A DNA stretch of 64,000 nucleotides from Pseudomonas nitroreducens (GTDB lineage Bacteria > Pseudomonadota > Gammaproteobacteria > Pseudomonadales > Pseudomonadaceae), in contig NZ_JALJXP010000001.1 of assembly GCF_024170165.1 (NCBI RefSeq), positions 186,001 to 250,000 of the forward strand, in the 5' to 3' direction. Below are positions 8,308 through 17,339 of the stretch, piece by piece. Numbering within the stretch: position 1 is the first letter of the stretch; each line of letters opens with the position of its first letter. The position numbers and the translations under genes were made by a program. The notes beneath the pieces are model-generated. The model saw only the letters and a list, made by a program, of their open reading frames with translations, made no database searches and was not told the DNA's origin.

Positions 8308-10701
8308 ATGGCTTTACGTCCCGTTCTGTCGGCCCTGGCGCTCGCCATCGGGCTGTCGCTGCACCCCGCTCTGTCCTTCGCCGCCAATCCCCAGGCCCCT
8401 GCCGTCACCGAGCTGAAATGGCCGCGGGACTTCGCCCTGGGCGAGCAGCACGTGCAGATATTCCAGCCGCAGATCGAGAGCTGGGATGGCACCCGCATGG
8501 GAGGGCGTGCCGCCATCGCCGTCGGCCCCGCCAATGGCGCGCCCACCTATGGCGTGGCGCAATTCTCCGCCGCCGCTGCCATCGACAAGGCCAGCGGCCT
8601 GGTGCAACTCACCGACCTGCGCATCGACAAGGTGGAGGTGCCCACCGCCCCGGACAGCGCCGGCAAGGTGCGCGATGCACTGGTGGCGCGCCTGCCCAAG
8701 GACGGCCTGACCGTCTCCCTCGATGAACTGCAGGCCAGCTACGCGGTAAACCAGCAGCTCGACCAGCTGCGTCACGTGGAGGTGAAGAACGACGCGCCGC
8801 AGATCGTCTTCACCGCGACCCCGACGGTGCTGGTGATGATCGACGGCCAGCCGAACTGGCAGGCCCTGCCGAGCAGCGACTTCCAGCGCGTACTCAACAG
8901 TCGCGTGCTGATCCTGCGCGACGCCCAGGGCAACCATTACCTCAATGCCGCCGGCAACTGGTACACGGCCCAGGCGCTGGATGGCAGCTGGTTGGTCCTG
9001 AGCCAGCCGCCCAAGGCGCTGCTCAATGCACGGCAGGTGGCGGAGAAAGCCGGTCCGGTGGACGCCCTGCTGCCCAAGGACGGCAAGGCGCCGGGCAAGG
9101 CGCCGGCGATCCTGGTGGCGACCACGCCCACCGAGCTGATCGTCAGCGACGGCACCCCGCAGATGCAGCCAGTGGACGGCGTCAGTCTGCTGACCATGCA
9201 GAACGCCGACCACGCGGTGTTCGTCGATCCGACCCACAACACCTGGTACGTGCTGCTCTCCGGCCGCTGGTTCAGCGGCCCCGGCGAGAAGGGCCCCTGG
9301 CAGTTCGTCGACGGCAAGGACCTGCCCGCCGACTTCGCGAAGATTTCGCCCAAGGACCCGAAAGCCAACGTGCTGGTGTCGGTGCCCGGCACCCCGCAGG
9401 CGAAGGAGGCAGCCATCGCCGCCAGCATTCCGCAAACGGCCTCCGTGTCGCGCAGCAAGGCGACCATGAAGGTCAGCTACGACGGAGCGCCCAGTTTCCA
9501 GCCCATCAGCGGTACCAGCCTGCAGTACGCAGTGAACACGCCGACGCCAGTGATCGAGGTCGCCGCCAACCAGTTCTTCGCCGTGACCAACGGCGTCTGG
9601 TTCGTCGCCCCCAGCCCCACCGGCCCGTGGCAGGTGGCGACCGAGGTACCGGCGGCGATCTACGGCATCCCGCCCAGCTCTCCGGTGTACTACGTCACCT
9701 ACGTGCACATCTACTCGGTCACCCCGCAGACCGTGGTCGTGGGCTACACCCCCGGCTACCTGGGCGTGGTGGTGAACAGCAGCGGCACGGTGGTCTACGG
9801 CACCGGCTACACCTACCCGGCCTACGTCAGCCAGACCGTCTACTACGGCTACCCGCCCACCTATGGCTACGGCGCCGGTTTCGCCATCGGCGCACTGACC
9901 GGCTTCGCCTTCGGTTACGCGGCGGGTGCCTACTGGGGTTCGCCGGAGCCGTACTGGGGTCCGTACTGGGGCCCCTACCCGCAAGGCGGCTGGAGCTATG
10001 CCAACGTCAACCAGGCGAACTTCTACGGCCGCTGGGGCCAGGGCACGGTGAACCACGCCTACGGCTACAACGGCTGGACCGGCACCCAATGGCAGGGCAG
10101 CTCGGCGGTGGGCTACAACCCGCGCACCGGTACGCACTTCCAGGGTGCCCAGGGTGCGGCCTTCAACCCGTACAGCGATGATGCCGCCGCTGGCCGACGC
10201 GGGGCCTTCTCCAACGCGTCGACCGGAATCTCCGGCGCCGGTCGCAGCGGGGTGGCCGCACATACCGACAGCGGTGATTTCGCCGCCGGACGCCAGGTCG
10301 CCACCCATAACGCCCAGACCGGTCGCACCACCATCGCCGAGCGCGGTGTGAAGGGCGATGTGGACGAAGGCCGCGACAGCTACGACAGGCAAAGCCAGGG
10401 CGTCAGCTACAACCGGCGCACCGGCAACGCCGTGGCCTGGAAGAACGGCGATGTCTATGCCGGCCACGACGGTAACGTCTACCAGCACACCGACAGCGGC
10501 TGGCAACAGCATACGGACAACGGCTGGCAGCCGGTGCAGCAGAACCAGGCCAACGTGCGCAGCCAGCTGGACCAGCAGTACCAGTCGCGGCAGATCGGCC
10601 AGCAGCGCTTTGGCCAGACCCAGCGACAATGGGGCGGTGGCGGTTTCGGTGGCGGGCATTTCGGCGGGGGCCATTTCGGCGGCGGCGGCTTCCGCCGCTG
10701 A
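8308..10701 (+). CDS. Large secreted repeat protein with Gly-rich tail, function unknown
   Basis: 797 residues. A signal peptide (first ~26 residues, ending LSFAANP) is followed by three diverged repeats of about 60 residues at roughly 173-230, 275-336 and 385-445. Each has a predicted beta-strand pair with a VxxDGxPxxxPV-like opening and a G.W(Y/F)...GxW(L/Q)V closing, for example NTWYVLLSGRWFSGPGEKGP and FAVTNGVWFVAPSPTGPWQV. A Tyr/Gly-rich stretch (~485-560) has a hydrophobic GFAIGALTGFAFGYAAGAYW segment. The C-terminal third has Gly-Trp and Asn-Thr-Gly motifs (YNPRTGTHF, YNRRTGNAVAW) and ends in GGGFGGGHFGGGHFGGGGF. Surface location or matrix association is plausible. I recognise no characterised family; conserved relatives in Pseudomonas are sometimes labelled carbohydrate-binding, which the sequence does not prove. 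Confidence 0.75.
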   Translation: MALRPVLSALALAIGLSLHPALSFAANPQAPAVTELKWPRDFALGEQHVQIFQPQIESWDGTRMGGRAAIAVGPANGAPTYGVAQFSAAAAIDKASGLVQLTDLRIDKVEVPTAPDSAGKVRDALVARLPKDGLTVSLDELQASYAVNQQLDQLRHVEVKNDAPQIVFTATPTVLVMIDGQPNWQALPSSDFQRVLNSRVLILRDAQGNHYLNAAGNWYTAQALDGSWLVLSQPPKALLNARQVAEKAGPVDALLPKDGKAPGKAPAILVATTPTELIVSDGTPQMQPVDGVSLLTMQNADHAVFVDPTHNTWYVLLSGRWFSGPGEKGPWQFVDGKDLPADFAKISPKDPKANVLVSVPGTPQAKEAAIAASIPQTASVSRSKATMKVSYDGAPSFQPISGTSLQYAVNTPTPVIEVAANQFFAVTNGVWFVAPSPTGPWQVATEVPAAIYGIPPSSPVYYVTYVHIYSVTPQTVVVGYTPGYLGVVVNSSGTVVYGTGYTYPAYVSQTVYYGYPPTYGYGAGFAIGALTGFAFGYAAGAYWGSPEPYWGPYWGPYPQGGWSYANVNQANFYGRWGQGTVNHAYGYNGWTGTQWQGSSAVGYNPRTGTHFQGAQGAAFNPYSDDAAAGRRGAFSNASTGISGAGRSGVAAHTDSGDFAAGRQVATHNAQTGRTTIAERGVKGDVDEGRDSYDRQSQGVSYNRRTGNAVAWKNGDVYAGHDGNVYQHTDSGWQQHTDNGWQPVQQNQANVRSQLDQQYQSRQIGQQRFGQTQRQWGGGGFGGGHFGGGHFGGGGFRR

Positions 10702-10704
10702 GCC

Positions 10705-10776
10705 TGTGGACAAGGTTTTCCACACCACGGGTGGCTGTGGAAAACCACGTCGGGCAAGGTGAGAAACTTATCCACA
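10705..10776. other. DnaA-box-like cluster with hairpin in a 3' spacer
   Basis: Four DnaA-box-like 9-mers in 72 bp: TGTGGACAA (10705-10713), TTTTCCACA (10716-10724), TGTGGAAAA (10736-10744) and the perfect TTATCCACA (10768-10776). The two middle ones are arms of an exact 11-bp inverted repeat (GGTTTTCCACA 10714-10724 / TGTGGAAAACC 10736-10746) that may be the terminator of the upstream gene. Whether DnaA binds here is unknown. Confidence 0.6.
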
Positions 10777-10840
10777 CGCCTTGCCCTTCCCCGCGCGCCC
10801 TCGGCAAGATGCCCGCTCCCACCACCATCGCGGGGTTGCC

Positions 10841-11755
10841 GTGACCGCTCTGTTCCAGGCCCTCTGGCCATTGTTCGCACTGATCGTCGGCGGTTTCGTG
10901 CTGCGCCGCAAAGGTTTCCCCGGCGACGCCTTCTGGCCGGCGGCCGAGCGACTCAACTACTTCATCCTGTTCCCCGCGCTGCTCGCCAGCAGCCTGGCCA
11001 GCGCGCCGCTGAACGACCCCGGCCTCGCCCGCCAGGCGCTGGCGGTGGTGCTGGGCCTGGGCATCGCCTGGGTCGTCCTGCTGATCGTCAAGCGCCTGCG
11101 CGGCTGGAATGCCGCACGCTTCGGCGCCATCGCCCAGGGCGTGCTGCGCTTCAACACCTACCTGGGGCTCGCCGCTGTCGGCAGCCTGTACGGCAAGCCG
11201 GGGCTGACCCTGGCCGCGCTGATGCTGGCACTGATGGTGCCGACGGTGAACGTGATGTCGGTATGGGCGCTGACCGCCGAGCGTGGCATCAGCCTGCGCT
11301 CGCTGCTGCTGCCCATCGTGAAGAACCCGCTGATCCTCGCCTGCGTGGCTGGCGCAGTGCTCAACGTGACGGGTATCGGCCTGCCCGGCGGTACCGACCG
11401 TCTGTTCAACCTGTTGGCCGTGGCCAGCCTGCCGCTGGGCCTGCTCTGCGTGGGCGCTGCACTGCAACCACAGGAGCTGCGCGCAGAAGCTTCGGCGCTG
11501 GGCTGGAACTGCGCGATCCGCCTGCTGGCCATGCCGCTGCTGGCCTTCGCCATCGCCCGCCTGCTGGCCCTGCCGCCGCTGGAAAGCGCCCTGCTGGTGC
11601 TGTTCTTCGCCTTGCCCACAGCCCCGACCGCCTATGTGCTGACCCGCCAGCTGGGCGGCGAGAGCGGGCTGATGGCCGGGATCATCACCCTGCAGACGCT
11701 GCTGGCAGGTGCCAGCCTGCTGGTGGTGATGGGGTTGATCCAGTCGCTCGGCTGA
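10841..11755 (+). CDS. AEC (auxin efflux carrier) family transporter
   Basis: Integral membrane protein of about 304 residues with roughly ten hydrophobic segments in the 5+5 arrangement of the AEC family (LWPLFALIVGGFVLRRKGF start; RFNTYLGLAAVGSLYGKPGL; LFFALPTAPTAYVLTRQLGG near the end). Bacterial members export or exchange small organic acids such as malate or malonate; this one's substrate is unknown. The GTG at 10841 is chosen because translation from it begins directly with the first membrane helix; the longer frame from TTG 10781 adds a charged, His-rich non-family extension that overlaps the DnaA-box spacer. Monocistronic. Confidence 0.8.
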   Translation: MTALFQALWPLFALIVGGFVLRRKGFPGDAFWPAAERLNYFILFPALLASSLASAPLNDPGLARQALAVVLGLGIAWVVLLIVKRLRGWNAARFGAIAQGVLRFNTYLGLAAVGSLYGKPGLTLAALMLALMVPTVNVMSVWALTAERGISLRSLLLPIVKNPLILACVAGAVLNVTGIGLPGGTDRLFNLLAVASLPLGLLCVGAALQPQELRAEASALGWNCAIRLLAMPLLAFAIARLLALPPLESALLVLFFALPTAPTAYVLTRQLGGESGLMAGIITLQTLLAGASLLVVMGLIQSLG

Positions 11756-12067
11756 CCCCGGAGTCCGATCCTACGCAAGCTGCGCGGATAGTGCGGACCT
11801 GTAGGAGCCGACCGCGCCCACGATCCTTATGCATGGCCGGCAATACTCCGAAACCTGTTACCCACAGGCGCAAACATTTGACTCGCGACTTACCCACACA
11901 ACTTTGACGGCCGCTCACGGGTACCAGTCTGCGGGTGGTAATGGGCCTGATTCAGATGCCAGCCTTATTCTTAGGAATAGTCTGTCAGCCGCCGTCGTCA
12001 GTCGTACCTATGCCAACGATCCTACAATCCTGATGCTTGCCTGGCCCCTTCCCGCCAGACCCAGGCC
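11756..12067. other. Intergenic region, no gene seen
   Basis: Contains a degenerate REP-like fragment (TGTAGGAGCCGACCGC near 11800) and a short inverted repeat TATTC.TTAG.GAATA around 11966-11979. The latter lies about 90 bp upstream of the DUF2388 gene and could be part of its promoter or operator. No convincing ORF or RNA gene. Confidence 0.45.
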
Positions 12068-12436
12068 ATGGCAATGCGACGTCTATTCAGCCTCTCACTT
12101 GCGCTCATGCTGCCTTTCCAGGCTGCGTTGGCCGGGAACTTCATCCAGTTCCCGACGTTCAAGGATGAGCCATTGGAAGCCAGTACCTTCTGGCCAGCCG
12201 CTACGACCCTGCTTCCCTTCATTGCGACCACCGTCCTCTCGCAAGGGATGAGCCGAAAGCTGAGCGATAGCATCGCCGCTGCCAAGGACGATGCCGCCAG
12301 CTACGTCGCCAGCAATGGCGAAATCCGCGGCCCTTTCCTCGAGTCCTCGCTGCGTGAATTGCGCCAGGACCCGCACTGGGCAAAACGCAGCGAGGCAGAG
12401 CTGGTGCAGGCGATCCTGGTGTGGCCGGCCGGTTGA
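12068..12436 (+). CDS. DUF2388 small exported protein
   Basis: 122 residues with a signal peptide (RRLFSLSLALMLPFQAALAG). The family hallmark is the C-terminal block AAKDDAASYVASNGEIRGPF followed by LESSLRELR. DUF2388 proteins are short, mostly confined to Pseudomonas and often found in several copies; no biochemical role is established to my knowledge. Starts at ATG 12068 (a second in-frame ATG at 12074 is equally plausible). Followed after 52 bp by another exported protein gene on the same strand, possibly one transcript. Confidence 0.8.
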   Translation: MAMRRLFSLSLALMLPFQAALAGNFIQFPTFKDEPLEASTFWPAATTLLPFIATTVLSQGMSRKLSDSIAAAKDDAASYVASNGEIRGPFLESSLRELRQDPHWAKRSEAELVQAILVWPAG

Positions 12437-12488
12437 GCCGCGCGGGTTGTGTTCACTGGCTCGTTCATCGTGATTCGAGGATTCCCCC

Positions 12489-13025
12489 ATGCGCAGGCTG
12501 ATCCTGTTGCTCGCCCTGATTGCTCCCCTTGCCTGGGCCGCAGAGCAGGCGAAGGACTTCACCTTCGCCGGTACCGACTATTTCCATCGCTGGTCCCGGG
12601 AGGATCAGCACGAGTTCACGCCACAAGGCCAGGCGGATCTGGCGAAGTGGCAGGACATGCTCACCCTGCACCGCTATACGACGGCGAAGGACGCCGAACA
12701 GATGGCGGCCGTGGCCAACGCGGTACTGGACAACTACAAGCAGCAGGGCGCGATGATCCTCAAGGTGGATGCCCGTCCCACCCAGGGCAGCCAACCCGCC
12801 GTGTACTTCATCGCAGCAGTCTTCCCGCAACCGACGTTCATCGAAGCGGTGTTTTCCCGCCTCAAGCTGGAGAACGGCACCGGCACGGGGGTGATTTATT
12901 CCCATCGAATCTACGGCCAGGCAGCCGGCGACAGCATGAGCGCCTGGCTCAAGGCCAACGCCGACGCGCGGGAGAACGAGCTGATGGACTGGCAGCCGCC
13001 GGCCAGGGCTTTCCAGCGTCGCTGA
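12489..13025 (+). CDS. Exported hypothetical protein
   Basis: 178 residues. Signal peptide MRRLILLLALIAPLAWAAEQ; the mature part has alternating hydrophobic stretches (GAMILKVDARPTQGSQPAVY, FIAAVFPQPTFIEAVFSRLK) suggestive of a small periplasmic alpha/beta domain. No catalytic motif is recognised. It follows the DUF2388 gene by 52 bp and is followed by a 288-bp gap before the citrate transporter, so it may form a two-gene unit with DUF2388. Function unknown. Confidence 0.7.
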   Translation: MRRLILLLALIAPLAWAAEQAKDFTFAGTDYFHRWSREDQHEFTPQGQADLAKWQDMLTLHRYTTAKDAEQMAAVANAVLDNYKQQGAMILKVDARPTQGSQPAVYFIAAVFPQPTFIEAVFSRLKLENGTGTGVIYSHRIYGQAAGDSMSAWLKANADARENELMDWQPPARAFQRR

Positions 13026-13313
13026 ATCTACACGGGAAAGATTCGCTGTCAGGCTGGCGCGGGCACGGCCCGCTCCGTCAGCAATAGCTCCGATCAGCGG
13101 TCATCCTCTGCGAAAGCCTGCTGAAAGCTTGACCCCCTAGCATCGCCGCCTCGGTCCTCCCGGCCGGACCTGCGTTCGCGCAGCGTACAAAAACAACAAT
13201 CGGTGATCGCCCATGCCCCGCTTCCTGTCCCTACCCGTCCTGACTCCGTCTGCACCGCGCGTGCTTATCCACAGCCGCTGCTGAATCCCCCGCGCCGACC
13301 CGGAGTTATCCCC

Positions 13314-14618
13314 ATGCTGACTTTCCTCGCCTTCGCCATGGTGGCGACCTTCATGTTCCTGATCATGACCAAGCGTCTGTCGGCGCTGATCGCGCTGATC
13401 CTGGTGCCGATCGCCTTCGCCCTGCTTGGCGGCTTCGCCAAGGGCCTGGGGCCGATGATGCTGGATGGCATCCGTACCCTGGCGCCGACCGGCGTGATGC
13501 TGATGTTCGCCATCCTCTACTTCGCCATCATGATCGACTCCGGGCTGTTCGACCCGGCGGTGCGGCGCATCCTCAGGCTGGTCAAGGGCGACCCGCTGAA
13601 GGTGTCGATGGGCACCGCCGCGCTGGCGATGATCGTCTCGCTGGATGGCGACGGCTCGACCACCTACATGATCTGCGTAGCCGCCGTGCTGCCGCTGTAC
13701 AGCCGGCTGGGCATGAGCCCGCTGCTGATGGCCTGCCTGATCATGCTCTCCAGCGGCGTGCTGAACATGACCCCCTGGGGCGGCCCGACCGCCCGCGCGG
13801 CCAGCGCGCTGCACGTGGACCCGGCGGACATCTTCGTGCCGATGATCCCGGCCATGCTCGCCGGCATCGCGGCGATCTTCGCGCTGGCGTGGGTCTATGG
13901 AAAACGCGAGCGTGCGCGCCTGGGCGAACTGCACTTGCCGACCGACCACGAGGCCATGGCCGAGGTCAGCGTCTCGCAGTTCCCCGAGGCGCGCCGGCCC
14001 AGGCTGCTGTGGTTCAACGCGGTGCTCACGGTGATCCTGATGAGCACGCTGATCGCCGGCCTGCTGCCGATGCCGGTTCTCTTCATGATCGCCTTCGGTA
14101 TCGCGATGATCGTGAACTATCCCTGCATCCTGGAGCAGAAGAGGCGCATTGGCGCCCATGCCGAGAACGTCCTCGCGGTGGTCTCGCTGATTTTCGCCGC
14201 GGGGGTCTTCACCGGGATTCTTTCCGGAACGGGCATGGTCGAAGCCATGTCCAAGAGCCTGCTGGCAGTAATCCCGCCGGCACTGGGGCCCTATCTTGCG
14301 ACCATCACGGCGCTGGTGAGCATGCCGTTCACCTTCTTCATGTCCAACGACGCTTTCTACTACGGCGTGCTCCCGGTACTCTCCCAGGCCGCCGCGCAGT
14401 ACGGCATCACCCCGGTGGAAATGGCCCGCGCCTCCATCGTCGGCCAGCCGGTGCACCTGCTCAGCCCGCTGGTGCCCTCCACCTACCTGCTGGTGGGGCT
14501 GGCCAAGGTGGACTTCGGCGACCACCAGCGCTTTACCCTCAAGTGGGCCGTGCTGGTGTGCCTGGCGATCCTTGCCGCGGCCCTGCTGCTGGGCCTGTTC
14601 CCCCTTTTCAATGACTGA
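13314..14618 (+). CDS. CitMHS-family citrate/organic-acid transporter
   Basis: 434-residue inner-membrane protein with about twelve hydrophobic segments. Family features include IVSLDGDGSTTYMICVAAVL in the first half, the loop MLSSGVLNMTPWGGPTARAA, and LVSMPFTFFMSNDAFYYGVL in the second half. CitMHS carriers import citrate as a complex with a divalent metal (Mg or Ca) together with protons. Start ATG 13314 begins directly at the first helix; upstream in-frame codons from 13203 encode no family sequence. A perfect DnaA-box 9-mer lies 40 bp upstream (13265-13273). TerC follows 17 bp later, likely co-transcribed. Confidence 0.88.
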   Translation: MLTFLAFAMVATFMFLIMTKRLSALIALILVPIAFALLGGFAKGLGPMMLDGIRTLAPTGVMLMFAILYFAIMIDSGLFDPAVRRILRLVKGDPLKVSMGTAALAMIVSLDGDGSTTYMICVAAVLPLYSRLGMSPLLMACLIMLSSGVLNMTPWGGPTARAASALHVDPADIFVPMIPAMLAGIAAIFALAWVYGKRERARLGELHLPTDHEAMAEVSVSQFPEARRPRLLWFNAVLTVILMSTLIAGLLPMPVLFMIAFGIAMIVNYPCILEQKRRIGAHAENVLAVVSLIFAAGVFTGILSGTGMVEAMSKSLLAVIPPALGPYLATITALVSMPFTFFMSNDAFYYGVLPVLSQAAAQYGITPVEMARASIVGQPVHLLSPLVPSTYLLVGLAKVDFGDHQRFTLKWAVLVCLAILAAALLLGLFPLFND

Positions 14619-14635
14619 CTTCGAGTACCGCTCAC

Positions 14636-15394
14636 ATGGAATGGCTGACCAGCCCTGAAATCTGGATTGCGTTCTTCACCCTGACTGCCCTGGAGATCGT
14701 CCTGGGCATCGACAACATCATCATGATTTCCATCCTGGTCGGCCGCATGCCCAAGCACATGCAGCCGCGCACGCGGTTCTTCGGGCTGGCGCTGGCGATG
14801 GTCACGCGCATCCTGCTGCTGCTCTCGATCACCTGGGTCATGCGCCTCACCGCGGACCTGTTCGAAGTGTTCGGCCAGGGCATCTCCGGGCGCGACCTGA
14901 TCCTGTTCTTCGGCGGCCTGTTCCTCCTGTGGAAAAGCAGCAGTGAGATCTTCCACGGCCTGGAAGGCGAGGACGAAGCCGAGGGCGAACCCAAGAGCGT
15001 GATGGGCGGTTTCATCGGCACCATCATCCAGATCGCCATCATCGACATCGTGTTCTCCCTGGACTCGGTGATTACCGCCGTGGGCATGGTCTCCAATGTG
15101 CCGGTGATGGTCGCGGCGATCGTCGTCGCGGTGCTGGTGATGATGCTGGCGGCCGGCGCCATCAGCGACTTCATCGACAAGCACCCGTCGCTGAAGATGC
15201 TCGCCCTCTCCTTCCTCATCGTGGTCGGCACCGTGCTGATCGCCGAAGCCTTCGAAGTCCACGTACCCAAGGGCTACGTCTACTTCGCCATGGCGTTCTC
15301 GCTGGCCGTGGAGGCGCTGAACATCCGCATGCGCACCGCGCGCGGCAGGAAGGAAGACCCGGTGAAGCTGCGCAAGGACATTCCGGGGCAGTAA
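14636..15394 (+). CDS. TerC-family integral membrane protein
   Basis: 252 residues with about seven hydrophobic segments. TerC family signatures: TALEIVLGIDNIIMISILVG in the first helix and IAIIDIVFSLDSVITAVGMV, each with the conserved acidic residue pairs in the membrane. Members of this family are implicated in metal-ion (particularly Mn) export or in loading exported proteins with metal. It sits 17 bp after the CitMHS gene; since CitMHS moves metal-citrate complexes, coupling of metal uptake and export is a reasonable inference. No yybP-ykoY riboswitch is seen upstream. Confidence 0.88.
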   Translation: MEWLTSPEIWIAFFTLTALEIVLGIDNIIMISILVGRMPKHMQPRTRFFGLALAMVTRILLLLSITWVMRLTADLFEVFGQGISGRDLILFFGGLFLLWKSSSEIFHGLEGEDEAEGEPKSVMGGFIGTIIQIAIIDIVFSLDSVITAVGMVSNVPVMVAAIVVAVLVMMLAAGAISDFIDKHPSLKMLALSFLIVVGTVLIAEAFEVHVPKGYVYFAMAFSLAVEALNIRMRTARGRKEDPVKLRKDIPGQ

Positions 15395-15440
15395 TTCACA
15401 AGCGTTATCCACCGGCAGTGAATAACAGTCGGGAAATAAG

Positions 15441-15466
15441 AAACCGGGCTATCCACAGCCCGGTTT
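15441..15466. terminator. Bidirectional terminator-like hairpin
   Basis: AAACCGGGCT (15441-15450) is an exact inverted copy of AGCCCGGTTT (15457-15466), with a 6-base loop. It lies between the convergent terC and LEA14-like genes and probably ends both transcripts. The DnaA 9-mer TTATCCACA (15465-15473) overlaps its right arm, and near-boxes TTATCCACC (15405) and CTATCCACA (15449) are also present. Confidence 0.8.
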
Positions 15467-15484
15467 ATCCACAGCAGCTCGCGA

Positions 15485-15958
15485 TCAAGGGCGTGCGACC
15501 GGCTCCGGCCAGTTCAGCACGCCCTTGTCGTTGAAACGCACCGTGCCGAACAGGCCACCCGCCAGCTTGCCATTGATCTCATAGGGCATGCCCTGGCGCG
15601 GCGGCCCGCCGGACAGGCCCCAGGCCTGGCGGAAGGCCGAGAACGCCGAGATGCTCACCGGCACGCTGATCACTGTTTCGCCAAAGCGTGGCACCTGCCC
15701 GCTGGCATCACTGACCCCGCTGGCCAGCGGCTGGCCGTTCACCGACAGGTCCAGGGCGATGCCGTTGTAGTCGATGACCTGGTCATTGGGGTTCTGCACC
15801 CGCAGCTTGACCGTGAAGCGCGCCTCCATGCCCTGCCCGGTCGCCGGCTCCAGGCCGACCAGATCGATGTTCAGCGGGTCGCGCGTGCCGAACAGGCTGC
15901 TGCAGGCGCCCAGCGCCAGCAGCAGGGTCATCAGGGCAATACGCCGGGCCATCGTCAT
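15485..15958 (-). CDS. LEA14-like (WHy-domain) lipoprotein
   Basis: 157 residues. Lipoprotein signal MARRIALMTLLLALGACSSL with a lipobox ending at Cys, then a water-stress/hypersensitive-response (WHy, LEA type 2) domain: FTVKLRVQNPNDQVIDYNGI, ALDLSVNGQPLASGVSD and a conserved C-terminal strand pair. The fold is a small beta-sandwich; bacterial members are outer-membrane-associated and thought to protect against desiccation or stress. Start ATG 15958 has AAGGAG 7 bases upstream. It follows the PQQ-type dehydrogenase gene by 17 bp on the same strand, so the two probably form an operon. Confidence 0.85.
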   Translation of the reverse strand: MTMARRIALMTLLLALGACSSLFGTRDPLNIDLVGLEPATGQGMEARFTVKLRVQNPNDQVIDYNGIALDLSVNGQPLASGVSDASGQVPRFGETVISVPVSISAFSAFRQAWGLSGGPPRQGMPYEINGKLAGGLFGTVRFNDKGVLNWPEPVARP

Positions 15959-15975
15959 GCTTGCTCCTTGTCGAT

Positions 15976-17283
15976 TCACTTCAGGGTAGCCGGGCGCAAG
16001 CGCCACACGGTGTTACCCACATCATCGGCCACCAGCAGGCCGCCGAACTTATCCACAGCGACGCCGACCGGCCGGCCCATGGCCTCGTCGTTATCGTTGA
16101 CGAAGCCGTCCAGCACCGTCACCGGCTGGCCATTGGGCTTGCCGCCGCCGAAGGGGATGAACACCACCTGGTAGCCGCTGCGCGGCTTGCGGTTCCACGA
16201 GCCGTGCTGGCCGATGAACACCCCGCCACGGTAACGCTCCGGCAGCAGGCTGCCCTGATAGAAGGCAAGGCCGAGGGAGGCGGTGTGTGCGCCGAGGGCG
16301 TAATCAGGCACCAGCGCCTTCTCCACCCTGTCCGGGCGCGGCGGCTCCACACGCTTATCCACATGCTGGCCGAAGTAGCTCCAGGGCCAGCCATAGAAGC
16401 CGCCGTCCTGCACCGAGGTCATGTAGTCCGGCACCAGGTCATTGCCCAGCTCGTCGCGCTCGTTCACCGCTGTCCACAGGGCACCGGTATTGGGTTCCCA
16501 GTCCAGTCCGTTGGGGTTGCGCAGGCCGGAGGCGAACACGCGCACATTGTGGTTGCTCAGGTCGATCTGCAGGATCGCGGCGCGATCCTTCTCGGCGTCC
16601 AGGCCGTTCTCGCCAACGTTGCTGTTGGAGCCGACGGTGGCGTAGAGGTAGCGACCGTCAGGGCTGGCGAGGATGTTCTTGGTCCAGTGGTGGTTGATCG
16701 GCCCACCCGGCAGGTCGACCACCTTCTCGGCCTTCGCGCTGATCGTCGTCTCGCCGGTCTTGTAGGGGAAGCGCACTACCGCGTCGGCGTTGGCGACGTA
16801 CAGCCAGTTATCCACAAGGGCCATGCCGAAGGGTGAAAAAAGGCCTTCCAGCAGCACGCTGCGTTGCTCCGGTACACCATCGCCGTCGGCATCGCGCAGG
16901 AGGGTGATGCGGTTGGCGCTGGGTGCGTTGGCACCAGCCTTGGCCATGACCTTGCCGGCAACCCAATCCTTCAACCCGCCGGACTCCTCCCTGGGCGGCG
17001 CCGAGCTTTCCGCCACCAGCACGTCGCCGTTGGGCAGCACGTAGAGCCAGCGCGGGTGTTCCAGCCGGTCGGCGAAGCGCTGTACTTCCAGGCCTTCGGC
17101 GGCGCGCGGCATCTGCCCGGCGGGCCAGCCGGTGGCCGTGGCGATGTTGACGGTCGGCAGCAGGCTGCTCTGCGGTTCCGGCAATTGCGGCTGCGGCCCG
17201 GTGCCGGCGGTGAACGGCAGGGCGGACTTGTCACCGCAGCCCACCAGGGCCAGCAGGACCAGGACGGGGAACGACCAACGCAT
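15976..17283 (-). CDS. PQQ-type sugar dehydrogenase / L-sorbosone dehydrogenase-like lipoprotein
   Basis: 435 residues. Lipoprotein signal [16 protein letters not shown], then a six-bladed beta-propeller of the soluble glucose/sorbosone dehydrogenase family: [73 protein letters not shown] and [20 protein letters not shown]. These periplasmic enzymes oxidise sugars or aldose-like compounds using PQQ; substrate unknown. The gene body carries three perfect DnaA-box 9-mers (16049, 16355, 16808). Start ATG 17283 follows GAGGAG. Its upstream region holds two tandem palindromes and a Pho-box-like repeat on the same strand, so phosphate- or ligand-responsive control is possible. Confidence 0.87.
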   Translation of the reverse strand: MRWSFPVLVLLALVGCGDKSALPFTAGTGPQPQLPEPQSSLLPTVNIATATGWPAGQMPRAAEGLEVQRFADRLEHPRWLYVLPNGDVLVAESSAPPREESGGLKDWVAGKVMAKAGANAPSANRITLLRDADGDGVPEQRSVLLEGLFSPFGMALVDNWLYVANADAVVRFPYKTGETTISAKAEKVVDLPGGPINHHWTKNILASPDGRYLYATVGSNSNVGENGLDAEKDRAAILQIDLSNHNVRVFASGLRNPNGLDWEPNTGALWTAVNERDELGNDLVPDYMTSVQDGGFYGWPWSYFGQHVDKRVEPPRPDRVEKALVPDYALGAHTASLGLAFYQGSLLPERYRGGVFIGQHGSWNRKPRSGYQVVFIPFGGGKPNGQPVTVLDGFVNDNDEAMGRPVGVAVDKFGGLLVADDVGNTVWRLRPATLK

Positions 17284-17308
17284 GCGACTTCTCCTCAGCT
17301 TGTGTCTG

Positions 17309-17339
17309 GTGTGCGCACACTTGTTCCTGGTGCGCGCAC
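17309..17339 (-). promoter_or_regulatory. Tandem palindromic operator candidates
   Basis: GTGTGCGCACAC (17309-17320, perfect 12-bp palindrome) and GTGCGCGCAC (17330-17339, perfect 10-bp palindrome) have centres 20 bp apart, i.e. two helical turns, in similar contexts CTGGTG.GCGCACA. On the minus strand they lie just downstream of a TAGAAT -10-like hexamer (17349-17354), between the putative start site and the dehydrogenase ATG, the usual place for a repressor. The binding protein is unknown. Confidence 0.5.

Noticed and set aside
8314-10728. 804-codon open frame on the minus strand opposite the large secreted protein
   Set aside because: Low-complexity His/Gly/Val-rich translation without motifs; a shadow of the G+C-rich plus-strand gene, which has a signal peptide and ribosome-binding site.
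14619-14635. Mn riboswitch (yybP-ykoY) expected for terC
   Set aside because: The gap before terC is only 17 bp and the upstream transporter leader shows no such motif.
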